Source: JAAEPI01 sp964352625
GTDB lineage: Bacteria > Bacteroidota > Bacteroidia > Cytophagales > Cyclobacteriaceae
Reading direction: 5' to 3'
Assembly: GCA_964352625.1 (NCBI GenBank)
Contig: CAYGSD010000003.1
Location: 1 to 64,000, forward strand
DNA: 64,000 bases
This document shows positions 26,418 through 35,044 of the stretch, piece after piece; the first letter of the stretch is position 1; every line of letters starts with the position of its first letter. Made by a program: the position numbers and the translations under genes. The notes below the pieces were generated by a model. The model made no database searches. It was not told the origin of the DNA and worked only from the letters and a program-made list of their open reading frames with translations.

Positions 26418-27053
26418 TTATGGAGCTAGCCTTTCTATTCGCCAGTCATTACCCACTTTTCGGTAGACCAATCGATCATGCAAACGACTTGGCCTTCCTT
26501 GCCAGAATTCGATCTTTGTTGGATTCAAAAGATAACCACCCCAGTGTTTGGGCCTGGTTGGATGTGTCCCAGCCTCCTTTTCAATCTGTTCGTACTGAGC
26601 CACAAGCCATTCTTTATTTTGGATAGTTTGACTCTGAGGAGAAGCAATTGCCCCAATTTGACTTCCCAAAGGTCGTTTTGAAAAATAGGAGTCGGATTCT
26701 TCTTCACTTACTTTAGAGACTGTCCCTTGTATCCTTACCTGCCTTTCCTGTTCCTGCCAAAAAAAGGTCAGACTCGCCTTCGGGTTAAAATCCAAGTCCT
26801 TTCCCTTCTGACTATCATAATTTGTGAAAAATATGAACCCATGTTCGTCGTAAGATTTCAAAAGCACAATTCGACCATCAGGTTGGCCGGAGGAATCAAC
26901 TGTACTCAATGTCATGGCGTTTAATTCCGGAAGTTTGCCTTCTATTGCTTCATTGAACCAAGCCCCAAATTGTCTAATTGGGTCGGTGCTCACTTCAGAT
27001 TCACTCAACTCTCGTTTTTTGTAATCGGTACGTATTGCCGAAATATCCTTCAT
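26418..27053 (-). CDS. pdxH: Pyridoxamine/pyridoxine 5'-phosphate oxidase
   Basis: A 211-residue FMN enzyme making pyridoxal phosphate, the last step of vitamin B6 synthesis and salvage. Family motifs include GRIVLLKSYDEHGFIFFTNYDSQKG (about 60-84, FMN site), the substrate-site segment SYFSKRPLGSQIGA and the C-terminal signature EFWQGRPSRLHDR with WRIERLAP at the end. The length is standard. Confidence 0.95.
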   Translation of the reverse strand: MKDISAIRTDYKKRELSESEVSTDPIRQFGAWFNEAIEGKLPELNAMTLSTVDSSGQPDGRIVLLKSYDEHGFIFFTNYDSQKGKDLDFNPKASLTFFWQEQERQVRIQGTVSKVSEEESDSYFSKRPLGSQIGAIASPQSQTIQNKEWLVAQYEQIEKEAGTHPTRPKHWGGYLLNPTKIEFWQGRPSRLHDRLVYRKVGNDWRIERLAP

Positions 27054-27127
27054 CCCTGCTTTGATTTCTTAGATTTTCAAATATGTTTGTTCACCCTGTT
27101 CAAAGGTAGAAAAACTAAAAATGAGCC

Positions 27128-27712
27128 ATGCAAAAAAGGGTTGATGTTGCGTGTGAAAGTCCGCCGGAGTGGATCGAAGCTGTAATGGCGGATTTTGATT
27201 CTTTTCTGCAAGACCATGCCAACTGCGAACGGAAGGCATCTTCCATGGCAATGAGTTTTGTGGCGAAATTTTCAGACCGAGTGGAAATTATACCCGAGCT
27301 GATAGACACGGCCGTAGAAGAAATGGAGCATTTTCGGGATGTATACGACATTATGCAAAAGCGTGGGATTCTGCTCACACATTCAATTCCCGCAGATGAA
27401 TACATGAATCAGCTATTAAAGTTGTTGCGTTCGGGTAGGGAGGAGCGTTTTATGGATCGGCTGATTATGGCTTCCCTTGTTGAAACGCGGGGAGCAGAAA
27501 GGTTCAAGAAAGTATATGAGGCACTGGAGGACACAAACCTTAAGAAATTTTATCAGCAGCTCTGGGCTTCAGAAGCTAGACATGGTGAAGTTTTCATCGA
27601 GATGGCTCTTCAGTATTTCCCTGAACAGGAAGTGTACGACCGACTTGATTGGATGATCATGGAGGAGGCAAAAATTATTAGAAACATACCGATAAAAGCA
27701 GCACTACATTGA
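27128..27712 (+). CDS. miaE: tRNA-(ms2io6A)-hydroxylase MiaE
   Basis: A 194-residue ferritin-like di-iron monooxygenase that hydroxylates the modified adenosine at position 37 of certain tRNAs. Iron ligands are visible as the glutamate in NCERKA, the E-x2-H in EEMEHFRD, the glutamate in VETRGAERF and the E-x2-H in SEARHGEVF. The stop overlaps the next gene's TTG start. Confidence 0.9.
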   Translation: MQKRVDVACESPPEWIEAVMADFDSFLQDHANCERKASSMAMSFVAKFSDRVEIIPELIDTAVEEMEHFRDVYDIMQKRGILLTHSIPADEYMNQLLKLLRSGREERFMDRLIMASLVETRGAERFKKVYEALEDTNLKKFYQQLWASEARHGEVFIEMALQYFPEQEVYDRLDWMIMEEAKIIRNIPIKAALH

Positions 27713-28290
27713 TTGATTTTTTTTCATCTGACGAATTCATTGAGCCTGAGAGGGGAGATTTGCTTATATCAGAGCCATACCTTCCTGATCCTAATTTCGA
27801 AAGAACAGTCGTCTTGATATGTGAGCATGATAAGAATGGCACAGTTGGATTTGTTTTGAACAAGGCCGCCACTGTTCAGCTTGGAGACGTTATCGATGAA
27901 CTGAGGAATGCCAACGCAGATTTGTACGTAGGTGGGCCGGTTCAACAGGATACCCTGCATTTTTTGCACAGAAACCAAGACCTTCAGGATAGGGCTAATT
28001 TGATAGGTGAAAACATTTATTGGGGAGGGGATTTTGAAAAATTATCGACCCTTGCAGATACAGGACAATTGACCAAAAAAGACCTGCGTTTTTTCATAGG
28101 ATATTCAGGCTGGTCAGAGGGGCAACTGTTGGATGAATTGAAGGAAAAATCATGGATTGTGTACAAGAATCCTTCTTCTTCTCTGATTTTCGACACCCCA
28201 GCTTCAGACCTTTGGAAGCATGTGCTCAGCGAGATGGGAGGCAAATTCAAATTAATTTCTAACTATCCTGTTGATCCGAGGCTCAATTAG
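27709..28290 (+). CDS. YqgE/AlgH family protein
   Basis: A 193-residue member of the YqgE/AlgH family: GDLLISEPYLPDPNFERTVVLI at the start, then GFVLNK, YVGGPVQQDTLHFLH and FIGYSGWSEGQLLDELKEKSW. The family is widespread but its biochemical role is unsettled. The likely start is TTG at 27709, overlapping the miaE stop, so the two are translationally coupled. Confidence 0.88.
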   Translation: MIDFFSSDEFIEPERGDLLISEPYLPDPNFERTVVLICEHDKNGTVGFVLNKAATVQLGDVIDELRNANADLYVGGPVQQDTLHFLHRNQDLQDRANLIGENIYWGGDFEKLSTLADTGQLTKKDLRFFIGYSGWSEGQLLDELKEKSWIVYKNPSSSLIFDTPASDLWKHVLSEMGGKFKLISNYPVDPRLN

Positions 28291-28336
28291 TACGGGCTTT
28301 GATAAGTTTGTGTGTTGATAGACAAAACGTGCTTGC

Positions 28337-30391
28337 ATGGAGGATGAAAAGAAAATGTCCGCCCCACTAGAGGAGACTCAAAATGAAGGGACGGAAATTG
28401 TTCAGCAAGAGGCTGAATTACCAAGTGAAAATGAACAACAACCTGAAGAGAATGAAGAGCCACTCGTGGTTTCTTCATCTATCGAATCTAAGGATGACGA
28501 AGGTGATGTTGTAAACGAGAAACCTGACGATCCAGTCAGTGATTCTATCCCCCCTGATTCTGAGAAAGATGGACTAGAGCCACCCAAAGAGCAGGCTGTA
28601 GAGAATGCTGATTCTCAAGAATCAGACAGTTCTGTTTCGGAAAATGAGGATGATTCCGATGAAGATCATGAGGATGATGACGAGTATGACTCTGTCGAAT
28701 TAGATGGGTCTTCAAAAAAAGAGTTGCTTGACCGGCTGAAAAAAATCAGAACAGAAGATAACCTGCGCAGGGTAGATCGATTGTTTAAGGATCTGGGACA
28801 TCATTTCGAAGCGTTGTTTGAGGAAGAGAAGAAATCTGCATTGGAAGATTTCTTAGCAATGGAGGACAATGATGAGGCGGATTTTGAATTCAAAGGGGAG
28901 GAAATTGATAAGGAATTTCATGCGCTGTATGAAGAGCAGCGACATAAAAGATCGCACTACTTTCATCAGCTAGAGAAGGAACGAGAAGAGAATTTGATAC
29001 AAAAGAATCAGATTCTTGACATGATCCGTGAAATAGTGGATGGTGAGGATCAAACGAGTTTCACTAAAGTCAAGAAACTTCAGGAAGATTGGAAAAAGGT
29101 GGGCCCTGTTCCAGGAGCTCAGAATAAGACTTTGTGGGCAAATTATAACGCCCTTATGGATAGGTTCTATGATCAGCGAACCATCTATTTTGAACTAAAG
29201 GATTTAGATAGAAAGAAGAACCTCGAAGCTAAGCTTGAATTGTGTGAAAGAGCGGAAGTCATTGACCCACAAAAGGATGTCAAAAGAGCTATAATTCTAC
29301 TCAATGAGTTGCACGAGGAGTTCAAGCACATAGGTCCGGTACCGAAGGAAGATCAGGAGCCGCTTTGGGAACGATTCAAGGCAGCTTCAGATGTGGTATA
29401 CGAGCACCGTCGTGAGTACACAGAGCTTCAAAAGGAGGAGTTTAAGAAGAATTTGGAGAAGAAGTCTGAGATCGCCTCTAAGATAGAAGCATTTACTTCA
29501 TTCAATTCTGATAGCATAAAAGAATGGAATGCAAAAACAAAGGAATTGTTGGCATTCCAGAAAGAATGGGAAGCAATAGGGGGAGTGCCACGAGAAAAGG
29601 CACGTACGATTAACAAGTCGTTTTGGAGTGGTTTTAAGACGTTTTTTTCCAATAAGAATAAGTTCTTTAAAGGACTTGATGCTCAGAAGGGAGATAACCT
29701 AGAGAAAAAGCAGAAGTTAGTAGCGAGAGCCAAAGAGCTTACCGAAAGCAAAGATTGGGAAGCTACCGCAAAGGCATTCAAAGACCTTCAGGAAGAGTGG
29801 CGAAACATTGGCCATGTACCGGAGAAGTTTAAGAAATCCTTGTACAAAGAGTTTAAGAAATACTGTGATACCTTTTTCGATCTTAGAAGAGGGCAGAGTG
29901 CAGAGCAGAACAAGGAATTCATATTGAACCTTGAAAAGAAGAAGGTGATTCTTGATGCTATGGAGGCATCACTCACTCCTGGTCAGTTTGATATTGATGT
30001 GATGTATGACCTGGCGGATCAATTTTCTGAAGCAGGGTTGGTACCTAGAAATGCAGTGGGGAAGACCCTGAATAGGTACGAGAAAGTCACCAAACAAATA
30101 TTGACTTCTGAAGTGATAAACCCTGAAGAGATCAATGACTTGAGAATTCATTTTGATGTTTGCAAACTGCGAAACACCCCACATGGTAATCAGAAAATTT
30201 CCAGAAAGGAGAATACGCTGAAGAGAAAGATATCAGGTCTTGAAAATGATATCAATAATTGGAAAACCAACATTGATTTCTTTGGCAACTCTGCAAATGC
30301 CGAGCAATTGAAATCAGAATTTCAAGTGAAAATTCAAGAGGCGGAGGACGAGCTGGCTAATATGAAGCAACAACTTCGTCATATGCACTAA
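28337..30391 (+). CDS. DUF349 repeat protein
   Basis: A 684-residue cytoplasmic protein. Residues 1-125 are highly acidic, Ser/Glu/Asp-rich and probably disordered. The rest is helical, with at least four DUF349 repeats recognisable by W-x2-[VI]G-x-VP (KKVGPVP, KHIGPVP, EAIGGVP, RNIGHVP) followed by a W/F-x-x-[FY] helix. The protein ends in a coiled coil. DUF349 proteins are conserved in Bacteroidota; the function is not established. A perfect TAnnTTTG box, TAAGTTTG, lies at 28303-28310, but no matching -33 element is seen. Confidence 0.85.
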   Translation: MEDEKKMSAPLEETQNEGTEIVQQEAELPSENEQQPEENEEPLVVSSSIESKDDEGDVVNEKPDDPVSDSIPPDSEKDGLEPPKEQAVENADSQESDSSVSENEDDSDEDHEDDDEYDSVELDGSSKKELLDRLKKIRTEDNLRRVDRLFKDLGHHFEALFEEEKKSALEDFLAMEDNDEADFEFKGEEIDKEFHALYEEQRHKRSHYFHQLEKEREENLIQKNQILDMIREIVDGEDQTSFTKVKKLQEDWKKVGPVPGAQNKTLWANYNALMDRFYDQRTIYFELKDLDRKKNLEAKLELCERAEVIDPQKDVKRAIILLNELHEEFKHIGPVPKEDQEPLWERFKAASDVVYEHRREYTELQKEEFKKNLEKKSEIASKIEAFTSFNSDSIKEWNAKTKELLAFQKEWEAIGGVPREKARTINKSFWSGFKTFFSNKNKFFKGLDAQKGDNLEKKQKLVARAKELTESKDWEATAKAFKDLQEEWRNIGHVPEKFKKSLYKEFKKYCDTFFDLRRGQSAEQNKEFILNLEKKKVILDAMEASLTPGQFDIDVMYDLADQFSEAGLVPRNAVGKTLNRYEKVTKQILTSEVINPEEINDLRIHFDVCKLRNTPHGNQKISRKENTLKRKISGLENDINNWKTNIDFFGNSANAEQLKSEFQVKIQEAEDELANMKQQLRHMH

Positions 30392-30436
30392 TAAAATGCA
30401 CTTTGCCTTTTGGAAAATTGATACCAAAAGCTAGAT

Positions 30437-30466
30437 TTGCAACCGCTTACAATCACCGTGGCTTTG
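30437..30466 (+). promoter_or_regulatory. Bacteroidota-type promoter of tRNA-Thr
   Basis: TTG at 30437-30439, a 19-base spacer and TGGCTTTG at 30459-30466 (one mismatch from TAnnTTTG) lie 20 bases before the tRNA. Confidence 0.55.
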
Positions 30467-30486
30467 CAGGGTGATTTTTGGCAGAA

Positions 30487-30560
30487 GCCTCCTTAGCTCA
30501 GTTGGCCAGAGCAGCGCACTTGTAATGCGCGGGTCGTTGGTTCGAATCCGACAGGAGGCT
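30487..30560 (+). tRNA. tRNA-Thr(TGT)
   Basis: The acceptor arms GCCTCCT and AGGAGGC pair perfectly. The anticodon stem GCGCA/TGCGC encloses CTTGTAA, giving anticodon TGT. The T arm carries GTTCGAATC. CCA is not encoded. Confidence 0.95.
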
Positions 30561-30566
30561 CAAAAA

Positions 30567-30593
30567 GGGAGATACAACGTATCTCCCTTTTTT
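30567..30593 (+). terminator. Terminator after tRNA-Thr
   Basis: GGGAGATAC and GTATCTCCC form a perfect 9-base stem with a 3-base loop, followed by a run of T residues. Confidence 0.85.
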
Positions 30594-30646
30594 GTTACCT
30601 CCTCATTGGATTATATTGACCATCTTATGAGCGTGATCGCAAACGC

Positions 30647-31558
30647 ATGAGCATCAAATTAATCAAATCAAGTTTGAATGGTTACGACTGCTACTCCTTG
30701 GTCGATACACCCTCAGGTAGTTTTTTCTCATTTCTCCCGGAACTGGGATGTTGCCTCAATGAATTGGAGCTTTCTGGTAAGAAGATTCTTCGCAACATAG
30801 ATCCCGATAATTTCGACGAAATGGTTCATCATGCCTACAACGGCGCTCAGCTGTTCCCTTTCCCTAATCGACTGGCCAAAGGCAGCTATCTCTGGAATGG
30901 AATGAAATATTCTTTTGACCTGAATGATCAGGGAAGACCCAACGCTCTCCATGGCATATTGACTCGCAAGAAGTTTGAAATCATGGAAAGTCAAGAAAAG
31001 GGGAGGGTATCAGTGAAATATTCCTACCGGCATGACGATACAGGTTACCCATTTGATCTAGACATTATCAATGATTTCGTTTTAGGTGAAAACTTCTTAG
31101 AAATCGGAACGAGGATTAGTAATGTAGGAGGGGAGACTGCCCCGGTAGCACACGGATGGCACCCCTATTTTAATGGCTTAGACTCGGTGAATAAGTGCGG
31201 CCTCATGCTTCCGGTTGTGGATCAATTGCTATTAGACGCCAGTTTGATCCCAACTGGAGAAAGCAAGCGTTTTGATGACTTTGCAGACCTTAAGTTGATT
31301 GGAGGTGCCGAGTTTGATTCGTGCTTTTATGTCGGGGCGGGTGATCTGGAGTTCGAAAACTCAAAGGAAAATTTCCGATTGCAACTATCCTCAAGGCAAT
31401 ATCCTTTCATGCAGGTTTTCATTCCTCCTACGAGGGATAGCATAGCTATTGAGCCTCAGACATGTGCACCAGATGCATTCAATAATCTGAATGGCTTGAT
31501 TGAACTTCAGGCCGGTCGGGACGCTGAATTTTCTTTTAAAATCCAGCTTAGTGAATAA
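30647..31558 (+). CDS. Aldose 1-epimerase family protein
   Basis: A 303-residue galactose-mutarotase-like protein, which interconverts sugar anomers. Recognisable parts are LFPFPNRLAKGSYLW (near 64-78), the catalytic-type histidines in NALHGIL and VAHGWHPYF (near 97 and 166-174) and the C-terminal IAIEPQTCAPDAFNN, where the glutamate would be the general base. The sugar specificity is unknown. It is a single gene with a shared terminator downstream. Confidence 0.88.
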   Translation: MSIKLIKSSLNGYDCYSLVDTPSGSFFSFLPELGCCLNELELSGKKILRNIDPDNFDEMVHHAYNGAQLFPFPNRLAKGSYLWNGMKYSFDLNDQGRPNALHGILTRKKFEIMESQEKGRVSVKYSYRHDDTGYPFDLDIINDFVLGENFLEIGTRISNVGGETAPVAHGWHPYFNGLDSVNKCGLMLPVVDQLLLDASLIPTGESKRFDDFADLKLIGGAEFDSCFYVGAGDLEFENSKENFRLQLSSRQYPFMQVFIPPTRDSIAIEPQTCAPDAFNNLNGLIELQAGRDAEFSFKIQLSE

Positions 31559-31570
31559 CAAACTGGCAAT

Positions 31571-31600
31571 AAAAAAAGCCGCTCATCGAGCGGCTTTTTT
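31571..31600. terminator. Bidirectional terminator between convergent genes
   Basis: GCCGCTC (31578-31584) and GAGCGGC (31588-31594) form a stem flanked by an A run on the left and a T run on the right. It can serve both the epimerase gene and the minus-strand lipoprotein gene. Confidence 0.85.
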
Positions 31601-31625
31601 ATGCTATTAAGCAAATGTTAAAGGA

Positions 31626-32093
31626 CTATAAGTTAATCTTCAATGACCAAGCTCCAAGACCATCTTCTCGAGATGCCTCCTCACTTCCTGTGAAAGTAAT
31701 GGTCAAAACAGATATCTCACTATCTACTGAAGCTCCAAAACCAGAAAAGGCCAAGCCCGATCCAGATGCAGCAGTAACTGAAGTGCCTGTAATAGAACCA
31801 GAAGAGCTAACTGTAAATGAGCCACTCTCAACGTAGGAAGCCAAATCTCCTCCAGTATCAATGGTCACAGAACCAGTTTCTGAAGCATTCACCGTCACCG
31901 TACCGCTACCAACTGTAGCCGTTCCGAACGTAGAGTTTGTAATATCCAATGCTACTGTATTCCCATTGAGGGCCTCAATGATTTGCTCTTGAAGGGTAGG
32001 AGTACTTCCACCTCCACCTCCGCCTCCACAGCTCATAAAAATGCTTAAAGTTACTAAGGCAGCAAGCATGAGTACGTTTTGTGTTCTTTTCAT
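31626..32093 (-). CDS. Small glycine/serine-rich lipoprotein
   Basis: A 155-residue lipoprotein with signal peptide and lipobox (FMSC near residue 22) followed by seven glycines, a pattern that fits surface export signals in Bacteroidota only loosely. The mature part is rich in Ser, Thr, Gly and Val and is probably beta-stranded. No family is recognised. Confidence 0.7.
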   Translation of the reverse strand: MKRTQNVLMLAALVTLSIFMSCGGGGGGGSTPTLQEQIIEALNGNTVALDITNSTFGTATVGSGTVTVNASETGSVTIDTGGDLASYVESGSFTVSSSGSITGTSVTAASGSGLAFSGFGASVDSEISVLTITFTGSEEASREDGLGAWSLKINL

Positions 32094-32242
32094 TTGTTTG
32101 TTTGTTATTTGAGGGATTGTTCTTTCATCCCGAACTGTTTTTTCGATCCTTAAAAGTAAGGGTTCTAGCTAATAATCTTTCCGTATCTCGCTAATATTTT
32201 GAGTAAGGACAAATATTTTCAGGTAGAGAAGTGCTATGAACC

Positions 32243-32273
32243 AAAAAAGCCCTGATTTTTCAGAGCTTTTTTT
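32243..32273 (-). terminator. Terminator after tRNA-Pro
   Basis: On the minus strand, AGCTCTGA and TCAGGGCT form a stem (one mismatch) around a short A-rich loop, followed by TTTTTT. Confidence 0.6.
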
Positions 32274-32279
32274 ATTGTG

Positions 32280-32354
32280 TCGGGGCGGCAGGATTCGAAC
32301 CTGCGGCCCCCTGGTCCCAAACCAGGTGCGCTAACCGGACTGCGCCACGCCCCG
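32280..32354 (-). tRNA. tRNA-Pro(TGG)
   Basis: The acceptor arms CGGGGCG and CGCCCCG pair perfectly. The anticodon stem CCTGG/CCAGG encloses TTTGGGA, giving anticodon TGG. CCA is not encoded. A perfect TAnnTTTG box, TACATTTG, lies upstream on the minus strand at 32394-32401. Confidence 0.93.
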
Positions 32355-32451
32355 TACAGTAAAAAATCCGCCTGATTGCTCAAAAACGGAGTGCAAATGT
32401 AGAAGTATTTTTCGTAAAAACCTGATCAAAAAATAGGCGATTTTCTCCGAC

Positions 32452-32979
32452 TCATGCGCTTGCCTTCATTCGAAAAGTTCGGTACGCAAGGACAATGATC
32501 CAAAGCACGAAAATGCCCAGTAAGGCAGAGGTCCAACCAACCCCTAAAACACCGTCACTCTCAGTTTCCTCCTCATTCTGCGAAACTATTTGTTGCGGTA
32601 CTTCATAGTCTCGACTAGCCCAAACATGAAAATCCATTTTAATCCAACCTGAACTCACGGCTTCATCCGATTGTGTGAGCGACACAGCTTCTTCGACGGA
32701 TTTTACATTAAAAACATACAAGCCTCGAGCTTCGGGTGAGGAGGTCAGTGGACCGGAGGCAATGAGTTTGTTCTTGGCTTTAAGGTTTTCTAAGAATTTC
32801 AAATGCTTTTCCTGCAATTCAAATGCTCGCAGTGAATCTTGTTGCCAATTATCTCCTCGCTTCACTATAGCTGCTATATATGTCACAGGTTCTGAGGTGT
32901 TGACTTTCACTTTTTCTTCTTGTGCCGAAATGGCGGAGATACAAAGAATTGTGATGAGGACGAATGCGATATTTCTCAT
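32452..32979 (-). CDS. Exported YCII-domain protein with C-terminal membrane anchor
   Basis: A 175-residue protein with a signal peptide (1-19), a YCII-like ferredoxin-fold domain (about 30-125, with HLKFLENLKAKNKLIASGPL and the conserved histidine in FHVWASRDY) and a C-terminal transmembrane helix (about 147-167). YCII domains are usually cytoplasmic, so the export and anchoring are unusual. Its function is unknown. Confidence 0.7.
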   Translation of the reverse strand: MRNIAFVLITILCISAISAQEEKVKVNTSEPVTYIAAIVKRGDNWQQDSLRAFELQEKHLKFLENLKAKNKLIASGPLTSSPEARGLYVFNVKSVEEAVSLTQSDEAVSSGWIKMDFHVWASRDYEVPQQIVSQNEEETESDGVLGVGWTSALLGIFVLWIIVLAYRTFRMKASA

Positions 32980-33033
32980 AATTGGTGCTATTGGACACTA
33001 AATTAATTAGAACCAGAAATATAATTGAATTTA

Positions 33034-33636
33034 TTAGTTGAGGAGTTCAACTTCGGCAATTGATGGGATGAGATATTTTCTTTTGGAGGCAGTCTCGGAG
33101 CAAATCCAACGCGTTCTCTTTTTCTCCTCTTTTATAAAGATCCTCTTATTGAATCTGAATTCCTTTCCAGGAGGAGTTTCTTCCAACGTAATTCTATTCG
33201 AGGGTTCATCAAAAAGACGAAGAGTTTTAAACAGGTGTGGGTCCGAGCAGCTACTTGCCTTAGGGTTCTTGAAATAGCTATTCAAAGCAATTAGAATTGG
33301 AGGCGGAAACACCTCCTGATTTAACATGGGCTGAGCAAGTACCGTAAAATGTTGCTTCCATTCTTTTCCGTGCGGACTTACGCGCCCTTTGAATTCATTG
33401 TATGTGATCAAATGAGCCACTTCATGCAAATAGGTAATGAGAAATGCGAAAGGATTGAGGTCATTGTTTATGGTAATGATGTGCTCTTTGGTTTTTCGAA
33501 TGAATCTATAATCACCAAGCTTCGTGAGACGACCCTTTTTTATTTTAAACTCAAACCCTAGGTTCTGGTACAATTCGTCGCAATAGTCAACTGCACCTTT
33601 CGGTACGAAGCGCTCAAAGACAACTCTCGAATTCAT
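33034..33636 (-). CDS. SprT-like zinc metalloprotease-domain protein
   Basis: A 200-residue protein with HEVAH at 71-75 and a downstream histidine in SPHGKEWK (near 89), the arrangement of SprT/Spartan-like domains. The basic C-terminal part (RKRTRWIC-type segment near 180) may bind nucleic acid; the paired zinc-ribbon cysteines of many SprT proteins are not evident. Its start overlaps the end of der by 4 bases, so it is coupled to it. Confidence 0.8.
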   Translation of the reverse strand: MNSRVVFERFVPKGAVDYCDELYQNLGFEFKIKKGRLTKLGDYRFIRKTKEHIITINNDLNPFAFLITYLHEVAHLITYNEFKGRVSPHGKEWKQHFTVLAQPMLNQEVFPPPILIALNSYFKNPKASSCSDPHLFKTLRLFDEPSNRITLEETPPGKEFRFNKRIFIKEEKKRTRWICSETASKRKYLIPSIAEVELLN

Positions 33637-34940
33637 TTTTTCCTAAAAACCACAGTGAGGGGCACACCCTCAAAACCGAAGTGACTTCTGATTTTATTCT
33701 TGAGATAGCGCTGATAAGGTTCTTTTATGTACTGCGGATAGTTGCAGAAAAAAGCAAAGGTCACACCATGAGTGGGAAGTTGCGTGATGTATTTGATTTT
33801 GATGTAATGACCTCTTACCGCCGGAGGTGGATAATGTTCGATTTCCTTTTGCAAGGCCTCATTCAACTTGGAGGTAGTGATTTTGGTGGTCTTGTTGTCG
33901 TAAACTTTTAATGCCAATTCAATGGCTTGGAAAATCCGCTTCTTTGTCAGCACACTTGTGAAAATGACTGGGATGTAGCTCAGCGGTCCTAATTTTTCAT
34001 CAAGATCCTTTTTGAATTGAGCGGAGGTCATCGTGTCCTTTTCCACTAAATCCCACTTATTGACCATGATAATCGTTCCCTTCTTGTATTTGTGCGAAAG
34101 ACCGATAATGTTCATATCCTGAGATTCAAAACCCTGCGTAGCATCAATCATCACGATGGTCACGTCAGAATCTTGAATGGCTTGGATCGCTCTGAGAACT
34201 GAGTAGAATTCAATGTCCTCATGTACTTTGGCTTTCTTTCGAATACCGGCAGTGTCTGTCAGAAGGAAGTCCTTTCCAAACTGGTTGTATCTGGTGTGAA
34301 TTGCGTCTCTGGTCGTACCGGCCACATCCGTCACAATGTTCCTTTCCTTACCAAGGAGCGCATTGATAAATGACGATTTGCCAACATTTGGCCTACCTAC
34401 GACAGCAATCTTTGGTAGATTTTCTTCACTTTGCTCTGGCTCATCTTGAAAGTGCTCAACAATTCGATCGAGGAATTCTCCTGTGCCAGAACCATTGGCA
34501 GAACTTATTGGGAACATTTCTGCATCCAATCCCAAAGAGTAAAACTCGGCCGAATTCAATTCTTTCTCAGGCGTGTCCGCTTTGTTGGCAATGATATAAA
34601 CGGGCTTGTCCAATTCCCTCACAACACTGGCAAAATCCTGATCCATTCCGTGCATACCCACATGACAGTCTACCATGAATCCAATTACCGTGGCTTCAGA
34701 CAAAGCTTCCTTCACTTGGTCGCGGATGGCACCTTCAAAGACATCATCCGAACCTTCTACATATCCGCCAGTGTCAATGACAGTAAAAGTTTTTCCGTTC
34801 CACTCGCATTGGCCATAGTGACGATCTCTGGTTACGCCCGATTCATTGTCCATGATGGCTTGTTTCTTTTCTATCAGGCGATTGAAGAGGGTAGATTTTC
34901 CGACGTTAGGTCGTCCGACGATTGCGAGAATATTTGCCAT
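33633..34940 (-). CDS. der: Ribosome-assembly GTPase Der (EngA)
   Basis: A 435-residue protein with two tandem GTPase domains and a C-terminal KH-like domain, the unique Der layout. G1 motifs are GRPNVGKSTLF (8-18) and GRPNVGKSSFI (near 182-192); DTGG and DTAG are the two G3 motifs, and NKAD and NKWD the two G4 motifs. It is needed for 50S subunit maturation. It is the first gene of a two-gene operon with the SprT-like gene. Confidence 0.95.
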   Translation of the reverse strand: MANILAIVGRPNVGKSTLFNRLIEKKQAIMDNESGVTRDRHYGQCEWNGKTFTVIDTGGYVEGSDDVFEGAIRDQVKEALSEATVIGFMVDCHVGMHGMDQDFASVVRELDKPVYIIANKADTPEKELNSAEFYSLGLDAEMFPISSANGSGTGEFLDRIVEHFQDEPEQSEENLPKIAVVGRPNVGKSSFINALLGKERNIVTDVAGTTRDAIHTRYNQFGKDFLLTDTAGIRKKAKVHEDIEFYSVLRAIQAIQDSDVTIVMIDATQGFESQDMNIIGLSHKYKKGTIIMVNKWDLVEKDTMTSAQFKKDLDEKLGPLSYIPVIFTSVLTKKRIFQAIELALKVYDNKTTKITTSKLNEALQKEIEHYPPPAVRGHYIKIKYITQLPTHGVTFAFFCNYPQYIKEPYQRYLKNKIRSHFGFEGVPLTVVFRKK

Positions 34941-35044
34941 ACTAATTGATTGAAGTCGATGGTTTGGATGAATGGAACTCTTGACTTCTTTCCGCGAATT
35001 TCGACAATTCTTAATTCAAAAATTTCCTAATTGTAAATTCTCTT

